Shown: positions 15,507 to 24,549 of the stretch, in pieces
Layout: each line of letters starts with the position of its first letter
How positions within the stretch are numbered: position 1 is the stretch's first letter
DNA from: Kiritimatiellota bacterium
GTDB lineage: Bacteria; Verrucomicrobiota; Lentisphaeria; Oligosphaerales; JAADHN01
Reading direction: 5' to 3'
NCBI GenBank assembly: GCA_013151865.1
Contig: JAADHN010000098.1
Location: 1-42,181 of the forward strand
Length of the DNA stretch: 42,181 bases
Program-made: the position numbers and the translations under genes
The notes under the pieces: generated by a model
What the model saw: only the letters and a program-made list of their open reading frames with translations
Told to the model about the DNA's origin: nothing
Databases searched by the model: none

Positions 15507-16445
15507 TCAATTGCCCGGTTGGTTTACGGTTCGCAGTGTGCGGTAAAAGGCAATGGTCGCCTCCAGGCCGCGGTCGAAATCGCCGGTCGGACGGAAGCCG
15601 GCGCCCTCGAGGCGTCCGATGTCCGCCGTGGAGTGGCGCACGTCGCCAGGTCGTTCCGGCGCGAACAGGACCGACGACGTCGAACCGGTCAGTTGGATGA
15701 CTCGTGCGGCCAGGTCGTTGATGGTCATGCATCCGCCGTATGCCACGTTGTACACGCCTGCGCAATCGGGCCGGCCGGCCAAGTGGACATTGGCCGCGAC
15801 CACGTCTTTTACGAAAATGAAGTCCCGTGTTTGCCCGCCGTCCCCGTATACGGTCAGGGGAAGTCCGTCCAGGGCGCGCGAGATGAAGATCGGCACCACA
15901 GCGGCGTACCGACTGCCCGGGGCCTGTCGCGGGCCGAACACGTTGAAGTACCGGAGGCAGACCGTATCGAGCCGACCTTCGCGCCGGAACATGTCGCAGA
16001 AATACTCGCCCGACAGTTTGGTTACGGCATAGGGGCTCTTGGGGTCCGGGAGCATGTCCTCCCGCTTCGGCGTCACCGGGTTGTCGCCATAGACCGCCGC
16101 GGACGAACTCAAACAGAGCTTCTCGACGCCCGCGTCGGCAGCCGCCTCGAGCACATTGAGCGACCCCAATGTATTGACACGGACACACCGCGCCGGGTCC
16201 GCCATCGATTCCGGCACGCTGACCATGGCCGCCAAGTGGAACACATATCGGGCGCCGTCCACGGCAGTCCGGACCGCCTCCGGATCGAGGATCGAGCCCG
16301 TTATGAGTTGAACGTCGAGCCCGGCCAGGTTCTCGCGGCGCCCGGAACTCAGATCGTCCAACACCACCACCTCGGCACGCCCGGCGAAGTGCTCCGCCAG
16401 ATGGCTGCCGATGAATCCCGCGCCGCCCGTGATACAGACTTTCAC
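15507..16445 (-). CDS. NAD-dependent sugar-nucleotide epimerase/dehydratase
   Basis: The 312-residue extended short-chain dehydrogenase has the NAD motif GGAGFIGSHL near residues 6-15, the HLAAMVSVP motif, the catalytic Ser-Ser-Ala with Tyr-x-x-x-Lys (SPYAVTKLSGEYF near 143) and the RYFNVFGPRQ motif. It resembles UDP-glucose or UDP-GlcNAc 4-epimerases; substrate specificity is inferred only. I choose the GTG at 16445, because AAAGGA sits eight bases before it. The in-frame ATG four codons upstream directly abuts that site and leaves no spacing. It probably makes an activated sugar for surface polysaccharide, and the coupled phosphatase gene supports this. Confidence 0.9.
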   Translation of the reverse strand: MKVCITGGAGFIGSHLAEHFAGRAEVVVLDDLSSGRRENLAGLDVQLITGSILDPEAVRTAVDGARYVFHLAAMVSVPESMADPARCVRVNTLGSLNVLEAAADAGVEKLCLSSSAAVYGDNPVTPKREDMLPDPKSPYAVTKLSGEYFCDMFRREGRLDTVCLRYFNVFGPRQAPGSRYAAVVPIFISRALDGLPLTVYGDGGQTRDFIFVKDVVAANVHLAGRPDCAGVYNVAYGGCMTINDLAARVIQLTGSTSSVLFAPERPGDVRHSTADIGRLEGAGFRPTGDFDRGLEATIAFYRTLRTVNQPGN

Positions 16446-17012
16446 GACAGACATCCTTTCAGGACCCATGCAAGAATTCGCCACCCCGCTCGATTGTCAC
16501 TGAGCGCCCCAAATGTACTTCTCGCCGGCTTGAAAAACCACCGCACTCGAACCGACAGGAACTGATCATTGCCCTGCCTGAGTGCAACGGACTCCCGGAG
16601 ATGTGCCGGGAGATTGTGCGACACGGCCGAAGTGCGGTTGGGACTCCCGCGTTGCGGGATCGCTTTTCCCGAGATGGTTGCCCGTTTCACGCGGGTCCGG
16701 TTCTCAGCGTCCCGGTCCGTGGGCTGACAACCGGTGCGGTAGAGGGCTCCAACTGGAAATGAGGACGGTCCAAGATACATTGAAGGTTCACAACAGCACT
16801 GCGCTTCGCGCCGGCGCCGAATGGATAATCGATGGGCTTGTGCGCCGGATCGTGGACGGCCTGCGAGGCGAACTCTTTCGGGCGGCGGCAGTCGGGCCCT
16901 TCTGGTTGCGGAGCGTCGCGGAATCGACCGGACGGTTCCATATGGGCTGCAAATCCGCTCCCCCCGCAGATCGCAGCTCGGCTCGAGACGATCGTATCGG
17001 GATACTCGATGA
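16446..17012. other. Divergent intergenic region with hairpins and repeat B copy 3
   Basis: No gene is supported. Two small hairpins lie at 16592-16612 (CTCCCGG/CCGGGAG) and 16646-16658 (CCCGC/GCGGG, then TTTT at about 16664). Repeat B copy 3 occupies 16895-16994, directly before tatC. A long open frame from 16582 is out of frame with tatC and overlaps its start; I regard it as chance. Confidence 0.5.
16895..16994 (+). repeat. Dispersed repeat B, copy 3 (most divergent)
   Basis: TTCTGGTTGCGGAGCGTCGC, then GGAATCGACCGGACGGTTC and CTCGAGACGATC match the minus strand of 27131-27224 (TTCTGGCGGAGCGTTGCAG, AACGATTC, TTTCGAGACGAG). It points towards tatC and ends 18 bases before its start. Confidence 0.5.
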
Positions 17013-17873
17013 ATGGCTGAAAAGCACATTCCGGACAGCACGGAAGAATTGGATCCCAGGGTCATGGATTTCTGGGACCACCTTGAGGAACTCCGTTGGG
17101 TGGTCTTCAAGAGTCTCCTGGCTTTGATGGTCGGCGTGGGCGTGGGGTTGATGTTCACTCGATCCATTTACGCCGTGCTGCTCTTGCCGCTCCAGACGAT
17201 TCAGGACAAGACGCATATCGTTCTCCGATACGACGGCCCGCTGGATGCTTTTTTGATAAAGCTGAAAATGGCCGTCTTGGGCGGCGTGGTGCTGGCCGTG
17301 CCTTTCGTGGCGTATTTCATTTGGACTTTCGTGGCGCCCGGGCTCAAAGCGCGCGAGCGCAAAGCCGTTTACATCGCCGGCAGTGCCGGATTGGGATTCA
17401 TGTTGTGCGGGATCGCGTTCGGGTATTATCTCCTGACGCTGGTCCTGCCGATTCTCGGCAAGTTCGCCGACCCCGGTGTCCAGAACCTCTGGCGCTTGAA
17501 GACCTACATGGATTTCGCCTTTCGTCTGCTGCTGGGAGTGGGCGTGGCGTTCGAACTGCCGGTCGTTCTATTCGTGCTGGTGCGTTTGGGGTTGGTGAAA
17601 CTGGAGGCCTTGCAGAAAGGGCGTCCGTATGCCATAGTCATTGCGCTTATCGTGGCCGCCGTGCTCACACCGCCGGACGTGTTTACTCAACTCATGCTCG
17701 GCGTGCCCCTGGTTCTGCTCTACGAACTCGGCGTGCTGGCAGCCCGGTGGCAGGAAAAAGTCGTACGGCGCAGACGCGAGGTCGAAGCTGCGGGGACGGA
17801 ACACGACGGGGACGAGGACCGTCGGGAGTCCGCGAACCCGCCGGTCGACCGAAACGGCGACCTCGAGCCGTGA
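17013..17873 (+). CDS. tatC: Sec-independent protein translocase subunit TatC
   Basis: The 286-residue inner-membrane protein has the family opening DFWDHLEELRWVVFKS near residues 19-34, six hydrophobic spans between about 28 and 245, and the conserved WTFVAPGLKARERK loop near 100-115. TatC recognises twin-arginine signal peptides and, with TatA, moves folded proteins across the membrane. A charged tail of about 40 residues follows the last span. No good ribosome binding site precedes the ATG at 17013, and the Met at residue 18 is a possible alternative start, so the exact N-terminus is uncertain. tatA follows 65 bases downstream. Confidence 0.95.
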   Translation: MAEKHIPDSTEELDPRVMDFWDHLEELRWVVFKSLLALMVGVGVGLMFTRSIYAVLLLPLQTIQDKTHIVLRYDGPLDAFLIKLKMAVLGGVVLAVPFVAYFIWTFVAPGLKARERKAVYIAGSAGLGFMLCGIAFGYYLLTLVLPILGKFADPGVQNLWRLKTYMDFAFRLLLGVGVAFELPVVLFVLVRLGLVKLEALQKGRPYAIVIALIVAAVLTPPDVFTQLMLGVPLVLLYELGVLAARWQEKVVRRRREVEAAGTEHDGDEDRRESANPPVDRNGDLEP

Positions 17874-17938
17874 CCGCGACGCCTCGGCCTAATTCCCCGT
17901 AAGTTCAGTACAACCGAATCCCGACGGGAGTGAAGAAA

Positions 17939-18241
17939 ATGGGTACTATCGGCTATCCGGAACTGATCGTTATTTTTCTGATCGTGCTGCTGCTGTTCGG
18001 CGGGCGGAAGATCCCGGAAATCGCCCGAGGGTTGGGCAAAGGCATCCGGGAATTCAAGAAGGCCCGGGACGATATTCGGGACGCCATCGAAACAGAAGCC
18101 GAGTCTCCGCCGCCCGCACCTCCCGGCGCGCCCGAGGCTTCACCCGGGACCAACGGCGAGGAAGTCCCGCCGTACGCGGAGACGCAAAGCCCCGCGGCGG
18201 ACCGGAACGCCGACTCGAAGTCGGGCCCTGTTGGGCCGTGA
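17939..18241 (+). CDS. tatA: Twin-arginine translocase subunit TatA/TatE family
   Basis: The 100-residue protein has the classic layout: a short N-terminus, one membrane span ([13 protein letters not shown], residues 7-19), the [24 protein letters not shown] amphipathic helix and a Pro-rich, acidic tail. It is the pore-forming partner of TatC. GGGAG at 17926-17930, eight bases ahead, selects the ATG at 17939; an in-frame GTG at 17930 overlaps that site. I see no separate TatB, so a single TatA may serve both roles, as in many minimal Tat systems. Confidence 0.95.
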   Translation: MGTIGYPELIVIFLIVLLLFGGRKIPEIARGLGKGIREFKKARDDIRDAIETEAESPPPAPPGAPEASPGTNGEEVPPYAETQSPAADRNADSKSGPVGP

Positions 18242-18383
18242 CGGTCCGGGTCGGCGGCAGTCAGAGATGAACCGCGCCCAATTGATCCCGGTTCCGGGAA
18301 GACGGGCTCGCCGCCCCGGGGGCGAACTCCACTTGCTCAGCTCAGCCCATTCCGCATCCCCGCGTCCAGGAAAGCGCCTTCTC

Positions 18384-19076
18384 ATGGATTTCAAAGACCC
18401 GGAAGTCGCCGCAGGGGCCACTCGGAACATTCCATGCCCCCATTGCGGCCGCGTACACTGCGTCACTCCGGTTGCCGTACTCCGCCCCGGAGACCCGGAA
18501 CTCAAAGAACTGTTCTGCGGACGTCTCAACGTAATTCACTGCCCCGACTGCGATCGGCGTTTCACGCTCAATGTGCCGTTGCTCTATCGCGACGACCCGC
18601 GGCGGATGCTCATTTACTGCCTGGTGATGGACGACCCCAGTCGCTGGCGGGAGACCGAGGCGCAAATGCGAGAGCTGATTCTGCGGCTTTTCGAGGGTGC
18701 CGCGCCGGAGGAAGTCCCGCAACTCCGCCTGACACTCTCACGGCGCGGATTCATCGAAAAGATTGCCCTGCACTCGAAGGAGTTGGACGACAGGATCATC
18801 GAGTTCTTGAAGTTCCAGCTCTTTCGACGCAAAGAGGGACAGATCGACCCGGAAGAATTCGAGCTGCTCTACGATTTTTCTTCGGACGATGCGGAAAAAC
18901 TGGTCTTGCTGCTATTCGAACGCCGGACAGGGAAACCCGGCGGCGCCGTGCACTACCCGATCGAGGTGTACCGGGAATTGGCGGAACTGTTCAACGGGGA
19001 GGAGGATTGGCGCAAAGAACTCGAGCTGTTGTTTCCCTCGTATTACGTTAATGTGGACCGACTCTTGTTCGAGTGA
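18384..19076 (+). CDS. CpXC domain protein
   Basis: The 230-residue protein has two zinc-ribbon-like knuckles near the N-terminus, CPHCG (residues 18-22) and CPDCDRRF (near 57), which together define the CpXC domain. The remainder is largely helical and acidic with no recognised motif, including several LL/FE repeats. Function is unknown for this family. AGGAAAG at 18368-18374 precedes the ATG; a longer in-frame start at 18267 is possible but adds a Pro/Arg-rich stretch with no family resemblance. It follows tatA by 142 bases in the same direction and converges with a Gfo/Idh gene. Confidence 0.85.
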   Translation: MDFKDPEVAAGATRNIPCPHCGRVHCVTPVAVLRPGDPELKELFCGRLNVIHCPDCDRRFTLNVPLLYRDDPRRMLIYCLVMDDPSRWRETEAQMRELILRLFEGAAPEEVPQLRLTLSRRGFIEKIALHSKELDDRIIEFLKFQLFRRKEGQIDPEEFELLYDFSSDDAEKLVLLLFERRTGKPGGAVHYPIEVYRELAELFNGEEDWRKELELLFPSYYVNVDRLLFE

Positions 19077-19159
19077 GCCCCCGCCCCGCGCCCCGGTCCG
19101 CTCTTTTCGCTTGCGACGCCGGCAATCGCGTTCTTCTGTTCGAAACACGGCCTCCCGGG

Positions 19160-20212
19160 TCATTCATCCGTTGAGAACGCCACGGGCGCTCCGGAACGTC
19201 CCGACCGATAGATGGCTTCCACTATTTCAACCGCACGCATTCCCCCTTCGCCGTTGACGGCGGGTTCGCGGTTTTCGGTTATGGCTTCGATCATGTCCTG
19301 AATCTGGCCTTTGTGCCAGGTGATGGGAAAAGCCATGGGATCGGAAGCCCCGGTCCCCAGCGGTTCCTGAGCTTCGGTCTTGATCCGTTCCTCGTCCATG
19401 CCGTCCACCGCCCACCGGACCACCGCGCCGCCCTCGATGACGACCGTCCCCTTTTCGCCGTGGACTTCGAGGCGCTCCGGTAATCCCGGTTGCAGGGCGG
19501 TCGAGCCCTCGATCACCCCGAGGGCGCCATTGCGAAAACGCAGCGTCGCGACGCCGAGATCGTCCACCTCGATCCGGTGAAGACACGTGGTGGTGAAATA
19601 CGCGAACAGCGATTCCACCGGCCCCATGATCCACTGGAGACTGTCGATGGTGTGAATCGATTGGTTGATCAGGGCGCCGCCGCCTTCCCTGTTCCAAGTG
19701 CCGCGCCATTCGCACGAGTCGTAATAGGACTGAGGTCGAAACCATTTGACGTACGCGTCCCCGAGCAGGAGGCGACCGAGTCGTCCTTCCGTCACGGCGT
19801 TCTTCAAGAGAGCATAGCTCCGCTTCCAGCGGCTTTGGAAGACGACCCCGAGTTTCACGCCGGCCTCCCGGCACGTCTCGGTCAGGCGGCGGGCACGTGC
19901 AACAGTTATCTCGATAGGCTTCTCCACCAAAACGTGTTTTCCCGCTCGGGCCGCGGCGCCGGCGAGATCAAGGTGCGTAAACGGCGGCGTGGTGAGGCAG
20001 ACGAGTTGTATATCGGGACGGGTAAGCATTTCCCGGTAGTCCGTCGTCCAGTCGCAGTCGAATTCGGCGCCCGCCCGCCGGGCCCGGTCTTCGGCGACAT
20101 CGCAGATCACCCGCAACTCGGCCCCCGGCAATTCCTGCGCGCATCGCGCGTGTACAGGCCCGACCAAACCGAGCCCGACAACCCCCACACCGACCGTCTC
20201 GTTTGCCGCCAT
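19160..20212 (-). CDS. Gfo/Idh/MocA family oxidoreductase
   Basis: The 350-residue protein has the dinucleotide-binding motif GVVGLGLVGPVHARC near residues 8-22, the catalytic-lysine motif VEKPIEI near 98, and GGGALINQSIHTIDSLQW near 175-192 with the conserved histidine. It is a cytoplasmic NAD(P)-dependent sugar or polyol dehydrogenase of unknown substrate. It is not a close copy of the other family member in this window (9882-11006). AGGAGG lies nine bases before the ATG at 20212. The gene stands alone; 231 bases separate it from the primase stop, and these carry a GAAACACC element oriented towards it. Confidence 0.91.
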   Translation of the reverse strand: MAANETVGVGVVGLGLVGPVHARCAQELPGAELRVICDVAEDRARRAGAEFDCDWTTDYREMLTRPDIQLVCLTTPPFTHLDLAGAAARAGKHVLVEKPIEITVARARRLTETCREAGVKLGVVFQSRWKRSYALLKNAVTEGRLGRLLLGDAYVKWFRPQSYYDSCEWRGTWNREGGGALINQSIHTIDSLQWIMGPVESLFAYFTTTCLHRIEVDDLGVATLRFRNGALGVIEGSTALQPGLPERLEVHGEKGTVVIEGGAVVRWAVDGMDEERIKTEAQEPLGTGASDPMAFPITWHKGQIQDMIEAITENREPAVNGEGGMRAVEIVEAIYRSGRSGAPVAFSTDE

Positions 20213-20310
20213 CTGGTTTTGCCTCCTGTGTCCATGCCCGCAGTGCAACTCGGGGCGGCCCGAAGACTCTCGCAGAAGCCGCAGGCTCGCAGATGCTCCG
20301 ACTCTTTTCG

Positions 20311-20351
20311 AGACGCTCCGTGGGTGTTTCGCCCAAGGCGGGACGAACCGT
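20311..20351 (-). repeat. Short element C, copy 2 (GAAACACC core)
   Basis: On the minus strand ACGGTTCGTCCCGCC is followed by GGGCGAAACACCCACGGAG. The region upstream of the first gene (222-265) reads ACGGCGTCCCGCC, then GGGGAAACACCGCACGGGAG. Both lie about 100-170 bases before a start codon and point towards it. Confidence 0.45.
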
Positions 20352-20444
20352 AGCACACCTCCGCGGTTTTTCCAGCCTCGCATCAAAGCGCCGGCGGCAA
20401 GGATGGGGAACACGCCGGGATCGGCGTCGGCGGATGTCGGCGCG

Positions 20445-22355
20445 TCAGTGGGGGCCGTCCCCGGGGGATGTGCTGCGCTGAAGCTGGTCGCGCTGGCGAA
20501 TCAAGGCCTGGTACTCGCGGAGCAGGTCCCGGGCGGTTTCGCTGTCTAGTTCTTCTTGGAGGCGTTGTTCGGCTTCTGCGATGCGCCGGGTCAAGGCGGC
20601 ACGTTCGAGTTCCGCCAGGCAATCTGCCGCGGCGCGCTCCAGGCGCAGCTCCTGCTCGGTGGATAGCCCTTCTCCGGGGGGCGGAGGCGGGAACTCAGGG
20701 CTGACCAGGACCTTGGCGATTTCAGGGACCCGCGCCAGGGCGGTATCGGCGGTCAGTGCCGTTGCGGCCGTTTCCCAATTGTCCCGGGCCGTCTGATCCA
20801 AGACCCGGTGCAGGGCCTGGCTGACCGCGCCGTTGTCCAGGTGCTCCACCAAGATTTTCTCGCACAACTGGTGTGCGATGAACCCATGGTGCAGAGCCAA
20901 GTCCAGGAGTAGGGTCCGGGCACGCTCCACTCGCGCCGGGGCCTCGGGCCGGGGCGGGCGTTCCGGGTCCGCAACACGGCCCGCAACCGGGCGGGCGCCG
21001 CTCCGCCGGCGAAAGGTGCGGCGAAGCACGTTGAGTTCGTCGATCAGCGCCTGTTCCGGCACTCGCAATTGCCGGCTCAGCCATTGGCACTGGGTGACGC
21101 GTCGGACGGGGTCCGGGATGACGGCAACGGCATCGAGTATCTCGCGTACTGCCGCAGTACGGCCGCCCGGCGTGGTCAAGTCGTGGGTTTCCCGGGCAAG
21201 TTGCAACAAGAAGGCAAATCCCGAAGCGGGGTCGTTCAGTATTTCCAGGAGTTTCTGGGGGCCATGTTCCCGCAGCAGACTGTCCGGATCGCCGCCGACC
21301 GGCAGCCGAACCGCAGAGACCTCGAGGCCGATTCCAAGCGAAACCCGCAGGCTGCGGACCGTGGCCGAGACACCGGCGCTGTCGGCGTCGAAGGCAAACA
21401 CGACATGACCCGTGCTGCGTTTGAGCAGGCGGGCATGTTCCTCGGTGAACGCCGTGCCCTGGGGAGCCACGGCGTGGGTCAGACCCGCACGATGACACGC
21501 GATGACATCCAGTTGGCCCTCGCACACCAACGCATGACCGGCCTCGCGGAATGCCTGACGGGCCATGTGAAAGGCATACAGCAGACGACCTTTTCGGAAA
21601 AAGGCGGTCTCGGGCGTATTGATGTACTTGGCCGCCTTCGCTTCCGGGTCGAGCGTTCGTGCACTGAACCCGACCACCCGGCCGAGTTCGTCCCAAATGG
21701 GGAACATGAGACGGCCGCGGAAACGGTCGTAGAAGCGGTCGTGTCCGGACTGCCCGTCCTCGCGAGTCACGACCAGACCCGCGGCTTGAAGCAATTCGAT
21801 CCCGAACCCGTTCCGGCGACCCCAGGCGATGGTTGCATCCCAGGCGTCCGGAGCATACCCGAGCCCGAACCTCGCGATGTCCTGTGCCGACAAACCCCGG
21901 GCCTCGACATATTCCCGGGCCTTCCGGCCCTGCTCCTCTTTCAGGAGGCTGCCGTACCATTGCGCTACGTTCCGGAGCAACTTGAGGACGTCTTCCTTGC
22001 GCGGACCGCTCTCCTCTCCGGCGGCGCCCGGAGCGGTGGGGTCGCGACGCACCGGTCGCTCCGGTATGACAATCCCGGCGCGTTGCGCCAGCAGGCGCAC
22101 CGCCCCCACAAAGTCCACGTTCTCGATGTCCATGATGAAGTGGAATACGTTTCCACTTTTTTGGCACCCGAAGCAATAGAACGCTTGGTGCGACGGACTG
22201 AGCTTGAACGACGGGGTCTTTTCGTCGTGAAAAGGGCACAGGCCCCAATAGTCCGATCCGCGCCGTTTGAGGGGAACGTAAGCCTCGACCACGGAAACGA
22301 TGTCGCTGCGGTCGCGAATTTCGCGGATGGTTTCGTCTGGGATTCGGCCGCTCAT
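20445..22355 (-). CDS. dnaG: DNA primase
   Basis: The 636-residue protein makes RNA primers for chromosome replication. Domains in order: the zinc-binding domain with CPFHDEKTPSF (near residues 40-50) and FYCFGCQKSGN (near 60-70); the catalytic core with EGQLDVIACHRAG (near 270) and FAFDADSAG of the TOPRIM fold; and a C-terminal coiled, charged region of about 150 residues expected to contact the replicative helicase. The start at 22355 (MSGRIPDETIREIRDRSDIVSVV) fits the family, though only a weak GAGA precedes it. The usual rpoD and rpsU neighbours are absent, so the macromolecular-synthesis operon order is not kept here. Confidence 0.97.
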   Translation of the reverse strand: MSGRIPDETIREIRDRSDIVSVVEAYVPLKRRGSDYWGLCPFHDEKTPSFKLSPSHQAFYCFGCQKSGNVFHFIMDIENVDFVGAVRLLAQRAGIVIPERPVRRDPTAPGAAGEESGPRKEDVLKLLRNVAQWYGSLLKEEQGRKAREYVEARGLSAQDIARFGLGYAPDAWDATIAWGRRNGFGIELLQAAGLVVTREDGQSGHDRFYDRFRGRLMFPIWDELGRVVGFSARTLDPEAKAAKYINTPETAFFRKGRLLYAFHMARQAFREAGHALVCEGQLDVIACHRAGLTHAVAPQGTAFTEEHARLLKRSTGHVVFAFDADSAGVSATVRSLRVSLGIGLEVSAVRLPVGGDPDSLLREHGPQKLLEILNDPASGFAFLLQLARETHDLTTPGGRTAAVREILDAVAVIPDPVRRVTQCQWLSRQLRVPEQALIDELNVLRRTFRRRSGARPVAGRVADPERPPRPEAPARVERARTLLLDLALHHGFIAHQLCEKILVEHLDNGAVSQALHRVLDQTARDNWETAATALTADTALARVPEIAKVLVSPEFPPPPPGEGLSTEQELRLERAAADCLAELERAALTRRIAEAEQRLQEELDSETARDLLREYQALIRQRDQLQRSTSPGDGPH

Positions 22356-22723
22356 GTTGTCTCGTTGCCGGGAACGGCTGTTCTCTTGCCTGCGGTCGGG
22401 GGAACTGGGCCCCCATAGCTTCCAAGGCCCGCGAGAGGTATACGGCGCCCCGCCGTCCCGAGAACACCGCCGTGCACGGGATGCTCACCGAGCGTCGCCG
22501 AGTCAAGCAAAGGAGGATCGGGGGCCGAGGTAATCGGTCGTCGGCAATCGGCGAGGCCGCAAATCGATGGCCCACGGCGTTGCGCGCTCACCGGAAAACA
22601 GCATACACCCGTTGCCGGAATACGCCACCGGAAAAGGGGCATGATCGCCGGAACGCAATGTCGATGCGACCCCCGCCGTTCCCCCGGGCAAAAGCACTCC
22701 CACGCTCCCTCCCGGCGAGGCGG
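22356..22723. other. Intergenic region with spaced CCGGAA motifs
   Basis: No gene is supported between dnaG and the CocE-type hydrolase. Four CCGGAA hexamers at 22591, 22615, 22628 and 22648 lie in a 63-base window. I see nothing else. Confidence 0.45.
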
Positions 22724-24400
22724 CTACCGCGTCCTTGCACGCCGTGGAAGTACGAGTGTCGCGGGTGTGCCCGGACCATGGTGAACGGTCACGTTGAGGT
22801 CCAATGCCGTTGCCGGGTTCCAAAAGTCGTCGCCGGTATGCGGGTTCCGTTCGTAACGCGGGTAGTTTCCCGAACCCAGGATGAGGGTGAGGCGGTGGTC
22901 GCTGCCGAACGTGTACGCCATGGACGGAAAGTCGAGCCTGATCTCGTAGGTGCGCCCCGGCTCGAGGAGGCTCGCGCCACCGGTGCGAAACTTGGCGCGT
23001 TGCGCGGCGTCGGCAACCAGGATCAAGTCCCCGTTGGGGCGCTCGTCGCACAGGCGCGCGGTGAAATCGCAGTCGACGCGATCACAGGAAAAGCGGAACG
23101 TCAGCGACGCTTTGCCGTTGAGTTCCAGCGGACGTCGAAGTCGATCAGTCCTGTAAACCAGCAAGTCCTTCCTCCGCAATAGACTGTTCTGACGTGTCGG
23201 ACCGTGCTTCAGCGGCGGCAGGTTTGCGCCACCGAGGGTCGGCGTCGGCTGTTTCGGGTCGTAACGGTACCTGAGGTCCGTCTTTCGACCGACCCTGCCG
23301 CGGCCCGGGTCGATACGGCCGGGACTGAGAACCAGCCGCTGGTCTCGACGCCGGATTCCGGTCCAGGACTCGGCGTCGCACCAAACGTCTTCGCCACACT
23401 GCCAGTAGCGCACCCTCGGGTTCCGGTCCCAACCGTTTCCGAGGTCGCGGAGATGAAAGTCGAAGAAGGCCTTCGCGGCGCGCGCCGACGCCAGTTCGGC
23501 CCCGGGGAATTCGAGATCGCCCTGCTTGGCGAGCCCCACCCCGACATGGTCCCACGGCCCCACGAGCAGTCTCGAGTCGGCCCGGGCGCGCGCACCGCCT
23601 CGTGCGACAATGTCCTCGAAGGTTTGGATGACTGCGTCCGGATAATTGTCCCACCAGCCGGTGATCAGCAGACAAGGGACCTGAATGTCCTGCGGGCGGT
23701 AGGTGATGGCTGAAATCCAACGCCAGACTCGGGCGTCGGGCCGCGGCGACGACCGGACCTTTCCCGAGACATTGTAGCCGAGCGAGTCCAGCCTCTTGAC
23801 ATGCGCCTCGAGCGGAATGCAGCCCTCGTAATAAAACTCGTAGCGCTGGCCCATGGCGGCAATCAACGGCACACAACAGACCAAGTGCGGCGGCCGTTGA
23901 GCCGCCGTATCGAATTGCTGCTTGCCCAGCGCGCTGCCGCCCCACGTCCCGATCCGCCCGTTGCTCCAGGATTGCGCCGCACACCACTCGACGCAATCGT
24001 AGCCGTCATACCCGCGTTTCCATCTCCGTCTCTTGACGCCGCGCATGGCCGACTTGCTTCCGTAGAAGCCGCGCCAGTCGACCACGACGTAAGCGTAGTT
24101 CGCCCGGTCCAGGAGCCCGAGTGTGTCCGATATGCTGCCGCGCCCCACGGCAGAGCGGTTTGTAACATCTCCTGAAATCGGTGCACTCAAGTACTTCTTG
24201 TTGTATGGAGTCTGAATCAGAATGCACGGATATCTGCCCGGCCGCGACGGGAGGAACACGTCGGCGGCCAGTCGCTTGCCGTCGCGCATGGGGATGCCGA
24301 TGTCCCGTTCTACGGTCAGCCAAGTCGATGCAGCGCGCCCGCAGAAGCTGTCGGCGATGCACAAACTCAGGATGAGAAATCGACGTCGATACGACCGCAT
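22724..24400 (-). CDS. Secreted CocE/NonD-type X-Pro peptidase family hydrolase
   Basis: The 558-residue serine hydrolase has a probable signal peptide (RRRFLILSLCIADSF), the family opening GIPMRDGKRLAADVFLP, and a placeable triad: Ser156 in GTWGGSALG, Asp251 in TGWWDNY and His285 in VGPWDHVG. The C-terminal 200 residues form the jelly-roll domain of the family (FRFSCDRVDCDFTARLCDERPNGDLILV, then YEIRLDFPSMAYTF..HRLTLILGSGNYPRYERN). Relatives hydrolyse cocaine, glutaryl-7-ACA or X-Pro dipeptides, so the substrate is open. The ATG at 24400 is preceded by GAGGG; an in-frame GTG at 24472 is less likely because the signal peptide would then be internal. It stands alone on the minus strand. Confidence 0.9.
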   Translation of the reverse strand: MRSYRRRFLILSLCIADSFCGRAASTWLTVERDIGIPMRDGKRLAADVFLPSRPGRYPCILIQTPYNKKYLSAPISGDVTNRSAVGRGSISDTLGLLDRANYAYVVVDWRGFYGSKSAMRGVKRRRWKRGYDGYDCVEWCAAQSWSNGRIGTWGGSALGKQQFDTAAQRPPHLVCCVPLIAAMGQRYEFYYEGCIPLEAHVKRLDSLGYNVSGKVRSSPRPDARVWRWISAITYRPQDIQVPCLLITGWWDNYPDAVIQTFEDIVARGGARARADSRLLVGPWDHVGVGLAKQGDLEFPGAELASARAAKAFFDFHLRDLGNGWDRNPRVRYWQCGEDVWCDAESWTGIRRRDQRLVLSPGRIDPGRGRVGRKTDLRYRYDPKQPTPTLGGANLPPLKHGPTRQNSLLRRKDLLVYRTDRLRRPLELNGKASLTFRFSCDRVDCDFTARLCDERPNGDLILVADAAQRAKFRTGGASLLEPGRTYEIRLDFPSMAYTFGSDHRLTLILGSGNYPRYERNPHTGDDFWNPATALDLNVTVHHGPGTPATLVLPRRARTR

Positions 24401-24508
24401 GTTCGGACCCTCGGGTGGGGTGTGGGGGTGACGCGCGCCCTGATACTGATACATGTGCAATAGGGAATGCACGACGTCGAGGCTCGTGTCGTTCTTGCGT
24501 CACAGCCG

Positions 24509-24533
24509 CCGCGAGAACACGGTATTCTCGCGG
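24509..24533 (-). terminator. Perfect hairpin between FAD oxidoreductase and CocE-type genes
   Basis: CCGCGAGAA (24509-24517) and TTCTCGCGG (24525-24533) form a 9-bp perfect stem with a 7-base loop, 17 bases beyond the FAD oxidoreductase stop. There is no T-tract on either side, so it may stabilise the mRNA end rather than terminate by itself. Confidence 0.45.
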
Positions 24534-24549
24534 GTAATCCTGCCGGTTT

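Noticed and set aside
13529-15700. 723-codon plus-strand open frame
   Set aside because: It is antisense to the enolase-superfamily and phosphatase genes, both of which have clear motifs; GC-rich genes commonly leave long open antisense frames.
15456-16565. 369-codon plus-strand open frame
   Set aside because: It is antisense to the epimerase gene; the Rossmann and YxxxK motifs show the minus strand codes.
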